NCBI RefSeq assembly: GCF_004762035.2
Contig: NZ_SIJK02000019.1
Span: 45,889 to 109,888 of the forward strand
Direction: 5' to 3'
DNA: 64,000 nucleotides
DNA from: Candidatus Chloroploca mongolica
GTDB taxonomy: Bacteria > Chloroflexota > Chloroflexia > Chloroflexales > Chloroflexaceae
Position 1 is the first letter of the stretch. The number at the start of each line of letters is the position of its first letter. A program made the translations under genes and the position numbers. Positions 44,381-53,505 of the stretch are shown here, piece by piece. A model generated the notes under the pieces. It did no database searches. It had not been told where the DNA came from and was given only the letters and a program-made list of their open reading frames with translations.

Positions 44381-47347
44381 ATGCCAATGAACGAGCAGCA
44401 AATCGAACAAGATTTGATCATAAAGCTACAGGATCTCAAGTATATCTATCGCCCTGATATCCACGACCGCGCTACGCTCGAGCGTAACTTCCGCGAGAAG
44501 TTCCAGGAACTCAACCGAGTCAGGCTTACCGATAACGAGTTCGAGCGGTTGCTGGAACAGATTATGACGCCCGATGTCTTTACGGCTGCCCGTACCTTGC
44601 GCGAGCGCAATAGCTTCGAGCGCGATGATGGTACGCCCCTTTTTTATACGTTGGTCAATATCCGCGATTGGTGCAAGAATGCCTTTGAGGTGGTGAACCA
44701 GTTGCGTATGAATACCAACAACAGTTACCACCGCTACGATGTGTTGCTGTTGATCAATGGCGTGCCCGTGGTGCAGATCGAGCTCAAGAACCTGCCGATC
44801 AGTCCGCGCCGCGCTATGCAGCAGATTGTTGATTACAAAAATGATCCGGGTAACGGCTACTCTAGAACCCTGCTCTGCTTTTTGCAACTCTTCATTGTGA
44901 GCAACCGCAGCGATACGTGGTATTTCGCCAACAATAGCGAACGCCACTTTAGCTTTCATGCCGACGAGCGCTTTTTGCCGCTTTACCAGTTTGCCGACGC
45001 AGACAGCAAAAAAATTACCCATCTGGACAGTTTTGCCGAGCAGTTTCTGGCGAAGTGTACGCTGGCTGAAATGATTAGCCGCTATATGGTGCTGGTTGCT
45101 AGCGAGCAAAAGCTGCTGATGATGCGGCCCTATCAGATCTATGCGGTCAAGGCTATTGTCGAGTGTATTCATCAGAACGCCGGCAATGGCTATATCTGGC
45201 ACACCACCGGCAGCGGGAAAACCCTGACCTCCTTCAAGGCGTCTACACTGCTGAAAGATAACCCCGACATTGAAAAGTGCCTATTTGTGGTTGATCGCAA
45301 AGATCTCGACCGGCAGACGCGCGAGGAATTCAACCGCTTTCAGGAAGGTAGCGTCGAGGAAAATACCAATACGGCCGCCCTGGTGCGGCGGCTGCTTTCC
45401 ACCGATTACGCCGATAAGGTGATTGTCACCACTATCCAGAAGCTCGGGCTGGCGCTGGATGAAACGAACCGTAACAAGTATAAGGAACGGTTGGCGCCAC
45501 TGCGCAAGAAGCGCATTGTCTTTATCTTCGATGAATGCCACCGCTCGCAATTCGGCGAGAACCATAGGGCGATTGTGGAGTTTTTCCCGAACGCACAGTT
45601 GTTTGGCTTTACCGGTACGCCGATCTTCGAGCAGAATGCGACGTATCAGCAGATTGATGGTCAGCAGGCCTCGTATAAAACCACTGCCGACATCTTCCAG
45701 CGGCAGTTGCACGCCTACACGATTACCCACGCGATCGAGGATCGCAATGTGCTGCGCTTTCATGTTGACTACTATAAGCCCGAAGGCAAGCAGGCGCTGC
45801 TGCCGGGACAACCGCTGGCGAAGAAGGCGATTGTGGTAGCGATCCTCGAGAAACACGCCGCCGCCACTGCTGGGCGCAGGTTTAACGCTATTCTGGCTAC
45901 CAACTCGATCAACGACGCGATCACCTATTATGAACTGTTCAAGCAGCATCAGGCGGAAAAACAGGCGGCGGACGATACCTTCCAGCCCTTGAATGTCGCC
46001 TGCGTCTTTTCGCCCCCCGCCGAGGGCAATAGCGATGTCTTGCAGATCCAAGAAGACCTGCCGCAGGAACGGGCTGATAATACGGTCGAGCCAGATACGA
46101 AGAAGGCGGCGCTGAAAGCCATTATTGCCGACTACAACGCCCGCTATGGCACCAATCATAGCGTCAACGAGTTCGATCTATATTATCAGGATGTGCAGAA
46201 GCGTATCAAAGACCAGCAGTATCCCATGCAGGATGTGCCGCGCGCGCAGCGGATTGACTTGGTGATTGTGGTTGATATGCTGCTTACCGGTTTCGATTCC
46301 AAATACCTGAATACGCTGTATGTTGATAAACAACTGAAGTACCACGGCCTGATTCAGGCGTTTTCGCGCACCAACCGCGTGCTGAACGATACCAAGCCCG
46401 ACGGCAATATTCTCGATTTTCGCCAGCAGGAAGATGCGGTTAACGATGCCATCGCCCTCTTTTCTGGCGAGCATATCGATCGCGCCAAGAAGATCTGGCT
46501 AGTCGAGCCCGCTCCGGTGGTGATCGACCAACTGAACGCAGCCGTTCGGAAGCTAGACCTGTTTATGCAATCGCAGGGGCTGTCCTACGCGCCCGAAGCG
46601 GTGCCCAACCTCAAGGGCGATGCCGCACGCAGCGTCTTCATCGAACGCTTCAAGGATATTCAGCGCCTCAAGACCCAACTCGACCAGTATACCGACCTGA
46701 CCGAGGAGAACACCGCCAGCATCGAGCAGATCATCCCCCACGAACAGTTGCAGTCCTTCCGTGGCGTGTACCTCGATATCGCCCAGCGCCTGAAAGCCAA
46801 GCAGGACAAAGCCAGCGCCAACGACGAGGTGCAGCAGCTTGATTTTGAGTTTGTGCTGTTTGCCTCGGCGATCATTGACTACGACTACATTATGAAGCTG
46901 ATCGCCCGCTATACCGAGGACAGACCGGGCAAGCAGACCATGGACCGCGACAAACTGATCGGCTTGATCAGCGCCGATGCCAAGTTCCTCGACCAGCGTG
47001 AAGATATTGCCGCCTATATCAACACGCTCCAACCTGGACAGGCGCTGAGCGAACGCGAGATCCGCAGCGGCTACGAAACCTTCAAAGCCGAACAGAACGC
47101 CCGCCAACTTGCCGCGCTCGCCGACAAACACGGCATCACCAGCGCCGCGCTGCACGCCTTTGTTGAGGGCATTCTGCAACGCATGATCTTCGACGGCGAA
47201 CAGCTAGGCGATCTGCTGGCACCGCTTGGGCTGGGCTGGAAGGCCCGCACCCAAAAGGAGTTGGCACTGATGGATGACCTGATACCGCTGCTAAAAAAGC
47301 GCGCCGCCGGGCGCGAGATCTCCGGGTTGGGTGCATATGAGCAATGA
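44381..47347 (+). CDS. hsdR: Type I restriction enzyme, motor/endonuclease subunit HsdR
   Basis: A 988-residue protein. The N-terminal nuclease domain has the PD-(D/E)XK core (RYDVLLLINGVPVVQIELKN, about 117-136). The SF2 motor has Walker A HTTGSGKT (about 274-281), DECHRSQFG (about 384) with GFTGTPIF, and late motifs DMLLTGFDSKYLNTLYVDK and IQAFSRTNRV. The C-terminal helical region docks on the methylase core. In the complex it translocates DNA and cuts unmodified targets at a distance. It is the first gene of the operon and overlaps hsdS by about 11 bp. Confidence 0.95.
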   Translation: MPMNEQQIEQDLIIKLQDLKYIYRPDIHDRATLERNFREKFQELNRVRLTDNEFERLLEQIMTPDVFTAARTLRERNSFERDDGTPLFYTLVNIRDWCKNAFEVVNQLRMNTNNSYHRYDVLLLINGVPVVQIELKNLPISPRRAMQQIVDYKNDPGNGYSRTLLCFLQLFIVSNRSDTWYFANNSERHFSFHADERFLPLYQFADADSKKITHLDSFAEQFLAKCTLAEMISRYMVLVASEQKLLMMRPYQIYAVKAIVECIHQNAGNGYIWHTTGSGKTLTSFKASTLLKDNPDIEKCLFVVDRKDLDRQTREEFNRFQEGSVEENTNTAALVRRLLSTDYADKVIVTTIQKLGLALDETNRNKYKERLAPLRKKRIVFIFDECHRSQFGENHRAIVEFFPNAQLFGFTGTPIFEQNATYQQIDGQQASYKTTADIFQRQLHAYTITHAIEDRNVLRFHVDYYKPEGKQALLPGQPLAKKAIVVAILEKHAAATAGRRFNAILATNSINDAITYYELFKQHQAEKQAADDTFQPLNVACVFSPPAEGNSDVLQIQEDLPQERADNTVEPDTKKAALKAIIADYNARYGTNHSVNEFDLYYQDVQKRIKDQQYPMQDVPRAQRIDLVIVVDMLLTGFDSKYLNTLYVDKQLKYHGLIQAFSRTNRVLNDTKPDGNILDFRQQEDAVNDAIALFSGEHIDRAKKIWLVEPAPVVIDQLNAAVRKLDLFMQSQGLSYAPEAVPNLKGDAARSVFIERFKDIQRLKTQLDQYTDLTEENTASIEQIIPHEQLQSFRGVYLDIAQRLKAKQDKASANDEVQQLDFEFVLFASAIIDYDYIMKLIARYTEDRPGKQTMDRDKLIGLISADAKFLDQREDIAAYINTLQPGQALSEREIRSGYETFKAEQNARQLAALADKHGITSAALHAFVEGILQRMIFDGEQLGDLLAPLGLGWKARTQKELALMDDLIPLLKKRAAGREISGLGAYEQ

Positions 47348-48623
47348 CAGCGACACCAACGATATGACCTACGAACCAACACGCGGCTTGACGCCTCGCC
47401 TGCGCTTCGCGGAGTTTCACGGTGATTGGGAATATCAAAAACTTAATGACATTGCTTTCATTATTACTGAAAAGGCAGGAAGTAGTAAATATACGCTGAT
47501 GAGTATTACCACAGGTGTGGGACTAGTTTCCCAAATGGAGAAATTTGGACGAGAAATAGCGGGAGAACAATATAAGAACTATTTTGTTATTCGTGAACAT
47601 GATTTTGCTTATAATAAGAGTGCAACTAAAGAGTACCCAGAGGGTTTCATCGCTATGTATTCGGGTGAGGAAGCAGCAGCAGTCCCGAACAGTATATTTA
47701 CATGCTTTAGGGTTCGGGCGGGTAAGGTTATTCCTCAATATTTGAGTTATTTATTTTTGGGAAACCTCCACGGTAGATGGCTCAGAAATTTTATTACTGT
47801 GGGTGCCCGAGCTCATGGATCGCTTAATGTTGATAATGCAGATCTGTTGTCATTGCAAGTTCCAATGCCCCAAGGCGGCAGATCGCTTGAAGAGCAGCAA
47901 CGCATCGCCGACTGCCTCGCCTCGCTCGACGAGCTCATCGCCGCGCAGAGCCAGAAGCACGACGCGCTCAAAGCGCACAAGAGCGGGTTGCTACAGCAAC
48001 TCTTTCCCGCCGAGGGCGAAACCACGCCGCGGCTGCGCTTCGCGGAGTTTCGGGATGCGGGGGAGTGGGAGGTGAAGCCGTTAGGTGAAGTAGCCACATT
48101 CTATAATGGCAGAGCCTATAAACAAGAAGAACTACTTGAACAAGGCAAGTATAAAGTACTCCGAGTAGGCAATTTTTTTACAAATAATAGTTGGTACTAC
48201 TCGGATTTAGAATTAGATGAAACCAAGTATTGTGAAAAAGGAGATTTACTCTATGCTTGGTCTGCATCATTTGGGCCAAGAATATGGCACGGTGAGAAAG
48301 TTATTTATCACTATCACATTTGGAAGGTTGTAATGAAGGATAACATCAGTAGAGATTTTCTTTCTACGGTTCTTAGTTATCAGACTGAAAAAATAAAGTC
48401 TCAATCAGCTAATGGTCTTGGACTACTGCACATTACCAAAGGTACTATTGAGGGTTGGAAGTGTAGCTTTCCATCACTCCCCGAACAACAACGCATCGCC
48501 GCTTTCCTCACCTCCCTCGACGACCTCATCGCCGCGCAAACGCAGAAGCTCGACGCGCTCAAGGTGCATAAAAAAGGGATGCTGCAGCAGTTGTTCCCTT
48601 CTATTGACGAGGAGCAGGGATGA
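47337..48623 (+). CDS. hsdS: Type I restriction enzyme specificity subunit HsdS
   Basis: A 428-residue subunit with two target-recognition domains, each followed by a conserved helical spacer. The two spacers are near copies: EQQRIADCLASLDELIAAQ and EQQRIAAFLTSLDDLIAAQ, each ending with GLLQQLFP or GMLQQLFP. Each half begins with LRFAEF. The recognition parts (47410-47860 and 48090-48450) are strikingly AT-rich compared with the GC-rich spacers, which suggests that they were exchanged from foreign sources. The bipartite DNA target cannot be read from sequence. The ATG at 47337 is preferred to GTG 47331. It overlaps prrC by 4 bp. Confidence 0.93.
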   Translation: MSNDSDTNDMTYEPTRGLTPRLRFAEFHGDWEYQKLNDIAFIITEKAGSSKYTLMSITTGVGLVSQMEKFGREIAGEQYKNYFVIREHDFAYNKSATKEYPEGFIAMYSGEEAAAVPNSIFTCFRVRAGKVIPQYLSYLFLGNLHGRWLRNFITVGARAHGSLNVDNADLLSLQVPMPQGGRSLEEQQRIADCLASLDELIAAQSQKHDALKAHKSGLLQQLFPAEGETTPRLRFAEFRDAGEWEVKPLGEVATFYNGRAYKQEELLEQGKYKVLRVGNFFTNNSWYYSDLELDETKYCEKGDLLYAWSASFGPRIWHGEKVIYHYHIWKVVMKDNISRDFLSTVLSYQTEKIKSQSANGLGLLHITKGTIEGWKCSFPSLPEQQRIAAFLTSLDDLIAAQTQKLDALKVHKKGMLQQLFPSIDEEQG

Positions 48624-49795
48624 GTAGAATTCTTCCCATCAAAGACCTGAAATCGCTCGCTACATATCTGCGCAAAAAACTCAAAGAGAAGAATCCGAAC
48701 AACGCGCAGCAACTAAAATATAAATACATGTTGCTCTATGCCTATAACGGCACTGGTAAAACCCGCCTCTCGGTGGAGTTCAAGAACGCAGGCAAGCGGG
48801 GCGGACAGGGCGACACGCTCTACTTCAACGCCTTCACCGAAGACCTGTTCACATGGGATAACGATCTGGATGGCGATAGTAAGCGCGTGCTGAAGTTCAA
48901 TGCTGCCTCGCGCTTTTTTGCGGGCATCAAAGAACTGGAGATGGAGAACCGCATTCGTCCCTTTCTTAACCGCTATGCAGACTTCGACTTCAGGATTGAC
49001 TACGATGAATCGGCGGTCAGCTTCTCCCGAACATTCACCATAAAACCTGATGATGGCGGCGAGGAAATAAGCCAAACCATCGACAATATCAAGGTTTCAC
49101 GTGGTGAAGAAAACATCTTCATCTGGTGCTTCTTTCTTGCCATCGTTCAGTTGGCAATTGATGGTGCAGATGCTTACAAATGGGCAAAGTACATCTATAT
49201 TGACGACCCAATCTCCTCGCTCGACGACAATAATGCCATTGCTGTCGCCACCGATCTGACACGCCTGCTTAGAAGGGAGGAAAACCATCTCCAAACAGTC
49301 ATATCATCCCACCATACCCTCTTCTTCAATGTGTTATGGAACGAATTGTCGAGTAGTAGTAAACGGCTCTTTCTTGGTGCCAACAAAGCTACCAATAGGT
49401 ACTACCTGCGTAACACGGATGACACACCCTACTTTCATCATGTAGCCACCTTGGTCGAACTACAGAAAGCCGCACAGAGCGGCAAAATCTACACCTATCA
49501 CTTCAATATGTTGCGCGGCATCCTGGAGAAAACCGCCAGCTTCCATGGCTTCAGACATTTCTCAGCCTGCGTGAGAAAGGATGATGATGACATCGAGGGG
49601 ATCATCCATTCGCGGCTGATCAACCTGATGAGCCACGGCAACTATTCACTGTACGAACCACAGGAAATGGTAGAAGACAATAAAGAGTATTTTAAGAAGA
49701 TTTTGAGCGACTTCATGGGTCGCTATGCATTTAACGAAGAACTGTTTAGCGAACCTACAGAGGTAGATGAAGCGAACTTTGATCGACGTAGATGA
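48620..49795 (+). CDS. prrC: PrrC-type anticodon nuclease guarding the type I R-M system
   Basis: A 391-residue protein, close to the 396 of E. coli PrrC, and alike along its length. The N-terminal ABC-like ATPase has Walker A YAYNGTGKT (K47), the PrrC-specific YFNAFTEDLFTWDNDL, a signature-like SRGEENIFIW (160-169), Walker B YIYIDDPISSLDDN (191-204) and H-loop SSHHTLFFNVL. The C-terminal nuclease residues are recognisable: R299 and E303 in MLRGILEKTASFHG, and H339 in INLMSHGNYS, matching R320, E324 and H356 of PrrC. PrrC is kept silent by the R-M complex and, when phage inhibit that complex, cuts tRNA-Lys in the anticodon loop. It overlaps hsdS and hsdM by 4 bp each, so stoichiometric co-translation is expected. 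Confidence 0.92.
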   Translation: MSRILPIKDLKSLATYLRKKLKEKNPNNAQQLKYKYMLLYAYNGTGKTRLSVEFKNAGKRGGQGDTLYFNAFTEDLFTWDNDLDGDSKRVLKFNAASRFFAGIKELEMENRIRPFLNRYADFDFRIDYDESAVSFSRTFTIKPDDGGEEISQTIDNIKVSRGEENIFIWCFFLAIVQLAIDGADAYKWAKYIYIDDPISSLDDNNAIAVATDLTRLLRREENHLQTVISSHHTLFFNVLWNELSSSSKRLFLGANKATNRYYLRNTDDTPYFHHVATLVELQKAAQSGKIYTYHFNMLRGILEKTASFHGFRHFSACVRKDDDDIEGIIHSRLINLMSHGNYSLYEPQEMVEDNKEYFKKILSDFMGRYAFNEELFSEPTEVDEANFDRRR

Positions 49796-51408
49796 GACAA
49801 CCAATGACCGATAAAAACCATCAACAGTTAGGCAAAACCCTCTGGGCGATTGCCGACCAGCTCCGCGGTGCCATGAATGCCGACGACTTCCGCGACTATA
49901 TGCTGGCGTTCCTCTTTCTGCGCTACCTGTCGGACAACTATGAAGCGGCAGCCAAGCGTGAATTGGGTTCAGATTACCCGTACCCCCAGCCCCAAATGCT
50001 GCCGCTGCAATTGTGGTATAAAGAAAACCGAGACGACATTGAGGAATTTGAAAAGCAGATGCGCCGCAAGGTACACTATGTCGTCAAGCCCGAATATCTT
50101 TGGGGCAGCATTGCCGAAATGGCCCGTACTCAGGATGGCGAACTGCTGAACACCCTGGAACGAGGCTTCAAGTATATTGAGGAAGAATCGTTTGCCAGAG
50201 CGTTTGACGGCCTGTTCTCGGAAATCAATCTGGACTCGGAAAAGCTCGGTAAGCGCTACGCCGAGCGTAATGCAAAGCTCTGCACGATCATCACCAAGAT
50301 CGCCGAAGGATTAACAAGGTTCTCTACCGACAGCGACACCCTCGGCGATGCCTACGAATACCTGATCGGTCAGTTCGCCGCTGGTTCCGGAAAAAAAGCC
50401 GGCGAGTTCTACACCCCGCAACAGATCTCCAGCATCCTTTCCGGCATCGTCACGCTCGACAGCCAAGATCCCAGCACCGGCCTCAAGAAGCGCCTCGACA
50501 GCGTCTTCGATTTCGCCTGCGGCTCCGGCTCACTTCTGCTGAACGTGCGCAACCGGCTTGGCGCCGCCAACATCGGCAAGATCTACGGGCAGGAAAAAAA
50601 CATCACCACCTACAACCTTGCACGCATGAACATGCTGCTGCACGGCGTCAAAGACTCGGAGTTCGAGATCTGGCATGGCGACACCCTGCTGAACGATTGG
50701 GATATGCTGCGCGAAGATAACCCGGCAAAAAAGCCACAGTTCACTGCCGTCGTCGCCAATCCGCCCTTTAGCTACCGTTGGGAGCCAAACGACGCGCTGT
50801 CACAGGATGTGCGCTTCAAGAACCACGGCCTCGCCCCTAAATCCGCCGCCGACTTTGCTTTTTTGCTGCACGGGTTTCACTACCTAGCCCAAGAAGGCAC
50901 CATGGCGATCATCCTACCCCACGGCGTACTGTTCCGTGGCGGCGCGGAAGAACGCATTCGTCAGAAACTGCTGAAAGACGGCCACATCGACACCGTCATC
51001 GGCTTACCCGCCAACCTCTTCTACTCCACCGGCATACCCGTCTGCATTCTGGTGCTAAAAAAGTGCAAAAAGCCCGACGATGTCCTATTCATTAACGCCA
51101 GCGAGCACTTCGACAAAGGCAAGCGCCAGAACAGCCTGTCGCAGACGCACATCGACAAGATCATCGACACCTACCAGTATCGCACCGAAGAAGATCGCTA
51201 TTCGCGGCGCGTCTCGATGGAAACGATCGCGGCGAATGACTACAACCTCAACATCTCGCGCTACATCAGCACCGCCGTCTCAGACGAGGAGATTGACCTA
51301 ACTGCGGTGAATACGCAACTGGTAGAACTAGAGGCGAAGATCGCGGAATCAACACAGCGCCATAACAAGTTCCTCAAGGAGCTTGGCTTGCCGCCTTTGC
51401 CCGAATAG
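49792..51408 (+). CDS. hsdM: Type I restriction enzyme methylase subunit HsdM
   Basis: A 538-residue adenine-N6 methyltransferase. An N-terminal helical HsdM domain (LGKTLWAIADQLRGAMNADD, YMLAFLFLRYLSD) precedes the catalytic domain, with the SAM site DFACGSGSLLLNV (about 240-252) and the N6A catalytic NPPF (about 323). Other marks are GQEKNITTYNLARMNMLLHG and GVLFRGGAEERIRQ. With two HsdM and one HsdS it forms the modification enzyme. It is the last gene of the operon. The ATG at 49792 overlaps prrC; ATG 49804 (MTDKNHQQLG) is the alternative. Confidence 0.95.
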   Translation: MRQPMTDKNHQQLGKTLWAIADQLRGAMNADDFRDYMLAFLFLRYLSDNYEAAAKRELGSDYPYPQPQMLPLQLWYKENRDDIEEFEKQMRRKVHYVVKPEYLWGSIAEMARTQDGELLNTLERGFKYIEEESFARAFDGLFSEINLDSEKLGKRYAERNAKLCTIITKIAEGLTRFSTDSDTLGDAYEYLIGQFAAGSGKKAGEFYTPQQISSILSGIVTLDSQDPSTGLKKRLDSVFDFACGSGSLLLNVRNRLGAANIGKIYGQEKNITTYNLARMNMLLHGVKDSEFEIWHGDTLLNDWDMLREDNPAKKPQFTAVVANPPFSYRWEPNDALSQDVRFKNHGLAPKSAADFAFLLHGFHYLAQEGTMAIILPHGVLFRGGAEERIRQKLLKDGHIDTVIGLPANLFYSTGIPVCILVLKKCKKPDDVLFINASEHFDKGKRQNSLSQTHIDKIIDTYQYRTEEDRYSRRVSMETIAANDYNLNISRYISTAVSDEEIDLTAVNTQLVELEAKIAESTQRHNKFLKELGLPPLPE

Positions 51409-51496
51409 TGAGCCACCACCTGGAACAGTTCCACGCCTGCCCCTGCCACCGCTCACCCCAGGCGATCCAGCGCGTCGCTGCGATCGTCACCGTTTG

Positions 51497-51564
51497 AGCG
51501 CAGAGCGGTAAAGCGCAGAGCGGTAAAGCGCAGAGCGGTAAAGCGCAGAGCGGTAAAGCGCAGA
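51497..51564. repeat. 15-bp tandem repeat after hsdM
   Basis: AGCGCAGAGCGGTAA is repeated over four times head to tail, then decays into AGCGCAGAACG. There are no spacers. The flanking gap 51409-51739 shows no supported gene. Confidence 0.85.
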
Positions 51565-51739
51565 ACGCCGAGAACCTTTTGGCGGGCGCTGCCAGCGTTG
51601 GTGCGCTGCTCGCCGTCGGCCTCACTGGGCACTGCATTCAACGAGACGAGCAGCGCCGCCGTGCCGCCAACGAGCGCTGGATGTGATCGGGCATCGATTC
51701 TCCCTCTGGCATCATGGCACACGTTGCCCCGATCAGGGT

Positions 51740-52402
51740 TCAGCCCTCGCGCTTCACCCGTTCACGGCGTGCGATCTCTGCGTCACTGGGGTTCGGAGGT
51801 TCAGGCGATATGGTGGGCAGTTGACCGGTGGGCTCATACGTGGCGATCACGACGCCGGTGGATGAGACGGTGCTGTGAACCAAGCGCATGCCGCCCGCAG
51901 GTGTCCCCGCGCCGAAGAGCCGCTTGCCGTGGCCTAGCACGATGGGAAACGTCTGGAGATGCAGCCGATCAATGAGGCCCGCACGAAACAACGGGGGATA
52001 CAGCGTCGAGCTGCCCTGGATCAAGAGGTCAGGGCCAGCGGTTGCCTTCACATGTGCAATGGCGTCGATACTGGTCAGTCTATGACTATTGGCCCATGCG
52101 AGCGGGGTATCACTGTGGGTGAGTACATACTTCGTGGTGGCATTGAAGCGTGCCGCGATGGCGTTGTCGGCGGGCATGAACGGCCAATATGCGGCGAAGA
52201 TGTCATAGGTCTTGCGCCCGAGCAAGAGGGCATATGGTGCGCCGAGCAGGTACGCGAACACGGCATCGCGGGTCTGCGCATCAGTAAACGCTCCCACCCA
52301 GCCTCCGAGGTCAAAGGCACCCGCACGATCTTCTTCGGGCCGACCAGGAGCCTGCATCACGCCGTCCAGCGACTGAAAAACACCACCGATGATCAAGCGC
52401 AC
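51740..52402 (-). CDS. RibD-C/dihydrofolate-reductase-like protein (GTG start)
   Basis: A 220-residue protein of the YyaP/RibD C-terminal family, NAD(P)H-dependent reductases with a DHFR fold. Marks are the N-terminal LIIGGVFQSLDGVMQAPG, LLLGRKTYDIFAAYWPFM, DLLIQGSSTLYPPLFRAGLIDRL and PIVLGHGKRLFG. The start is GTG at 52402, with GAGGAGG five bases before it; a frame from 52450 has no ribosome site. The last 35 residues are a Pro/Arg-rich extension beyond the domain. The substrate is unknown. Confidence 0.88.
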   Translation of the reverse strand: MRLIIGGVFQSLDGVMQAPGRPEEDRAGAFDLGGWVGAFTDAQTRDAVFAYLLGAPYALLLGRKTYDIFAAYWPFMPADNAIAARFNATTKYVLTHSDTPLAWANSHRLTSIDAIAHVKATAGPDLLIQGSSTLYPPLFRAGLIDRLHLQTFPIVLGHGKRLFGAGTPAGGMRLVHSTVSSTGVVIATYEPTGQLPTISPEPPNPSDAEIARRERVKREG

Positions 52403-52592
52403 GACGACCTCCTCATCAGAACAGGCCACGCAACGCGCCTGCCGTGACACGGATAATCACAACTGCCGAACGCAGAAGCGTGGAGCGTAATCTATGATGG
52501 ATGCTCCCTCAGACCGAGCGGCGTATGCTCCGCACCAAGCGTAGTATACCACGCTGGGTTCTCCAGATGCTGTGCCAGCATGACGCCACCAC

Positions 52593-52711
52593 GGCTGATT
52601 CAAAGTCCCGGTAGGGTTAGATAGTGTCCGCAGATTACGCAGATGCGGACGCTCTAAATCTGCGTAATCTGCGTAATCTGCGGATGATCAGGAGGACTTT
52701 GCAACAGCCCT
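52593..52711. mobile_element. MITE-like element, copy 2
   Basis: A 119-bp element related to 44156-44284. The right end GGACTTTGCAACAGCCCT is intact; the left end GGCTGATTCAAAGTCC is degenerate. The inner AATCTGCGTAATCTGCG tandem units are again present, with different copy numbers on the two arms. The region 52403-53199 contains this element, another repeat, and no gene I can support. Confidence 0.7.
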
Positions 52712-52890
52712 GATGACGCCACGATCAACGAGTGCCACGCTGCCGTCGACGGAATTAAATTTCGCCTGCTCAACAGCGACCCTCGCCGAAGCCAGTGGGT
52801 TTACCGTCGCGGCGATCACCCAGACTGATGAACCCACGCATCACCGAACGAGAGCACACCCATAACCTCGCCCCACGACCGTGCCTATCA

Positions 52891-52987
52891 GGTGGTTTTT
52901 TTGACGCAACGGCGCAACGGCGCAAAGCTTTTCGCGTCGGTGAGCTTAACCCTTCGCGCCTTCGCGCCTTCGCGTGAGCTTCTGTGA
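52891..52987. repeat. Dispersed GC-rich repeat, copy 3 (diverged)
   Basis: Related to 11666-11770 and 19142-19246: GACGCAACGGCGCAACGG on the left and AACCCTTCGCGCCTTCGCG with an extra CGCCTT unit on the right. It is more diverged than the other two copies. Confidence 0.75.
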
Positions 52988-53199
52988 GGTGCGAAGGTGT
53001 GATGCATTTCCAAACGCACCTTTGCGTCAAAAAAGCATCGTAAAAAAGCCCCCAGACCCGGCACTTTATGGCGAGTCCTCTCAGTTTGCGCGTGCCGGTA
53101 TCGCTGAACCGTCGTCTTGGTTTACAATGCGGGCGTTCGGCGTTTATGGCAAGCTCTCATCCGCATGTTCTTAAAGATCTCAACGAAAGGCACACCAAG

Positions 53200-53505
53200 A
53201 TGAGCGATACCGGCGATCAGGTATTTCTTGCAAAGGTGCAGCAAGAAGGACGTTTTACGTTTGTCGCAATTCCCTTCTCTCCCTGCGAAGTCTGGGGAGT
53301 GAGACCACGGTATCCTGTTTCAGGAACAATTAATGATGTTGCGGTTCAGGGCACTCTGGGCGCATTGGGAAAGGACTATTTCCTTCGTTTGGCAGCGGCA
53401 TGGTTACGCGCCAGCGGCATTGAACCCGGTGCCGAGGTGACCGTGAAATTGTCATTCGCAGCGGCGCGGTTGAGCGGCTCGAACAAGAAGGAGGGCCGGC
53501 AATGA
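53200..53505 (+). CDS. DUF1905-family protein
   Basis: A 101-residue protein with the DUF1905 pattern: FLAKVQQEGRFTFVAIPFSP, WGVRPRYPVSGTINDVAVQGTL and an IEPGAEVTVKL end. The fold is a small beta barrel, commonly found alone or fused to YdeI-like domains; function is unknown. ATG 53200 has GAAAGG nine bases before it. A frame from 53068 adds 44 low-quality residues. It overlaps the DinB-like gene by 4 bp, so the two are one unit. Confidence 0.85.
   Translation: MSDTGDQVFLAKVQQEGRFTFVAIPFSPCEVWGVRPRYPVSGTINDVAVQGTLGALGKDYFLRLAAAWLRASGIEPGAEVTVKLSFAAARLSGSNKKEGRQ

Noticed and set aside
45281..46159. 292-codon open frame on the minus strand
   Set aside because: Antisense to the HsdR motor domain and without own motifs.
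51497..51564. CRISPR-like array
   Set aside because: The 15-bp units are contiguous without spacers, and no cas gene is present.
52712..52890. Transposase remnant near the MITE-like element
   Set aside because: The short frames here have no DDE or other transposase motif that I could identify.
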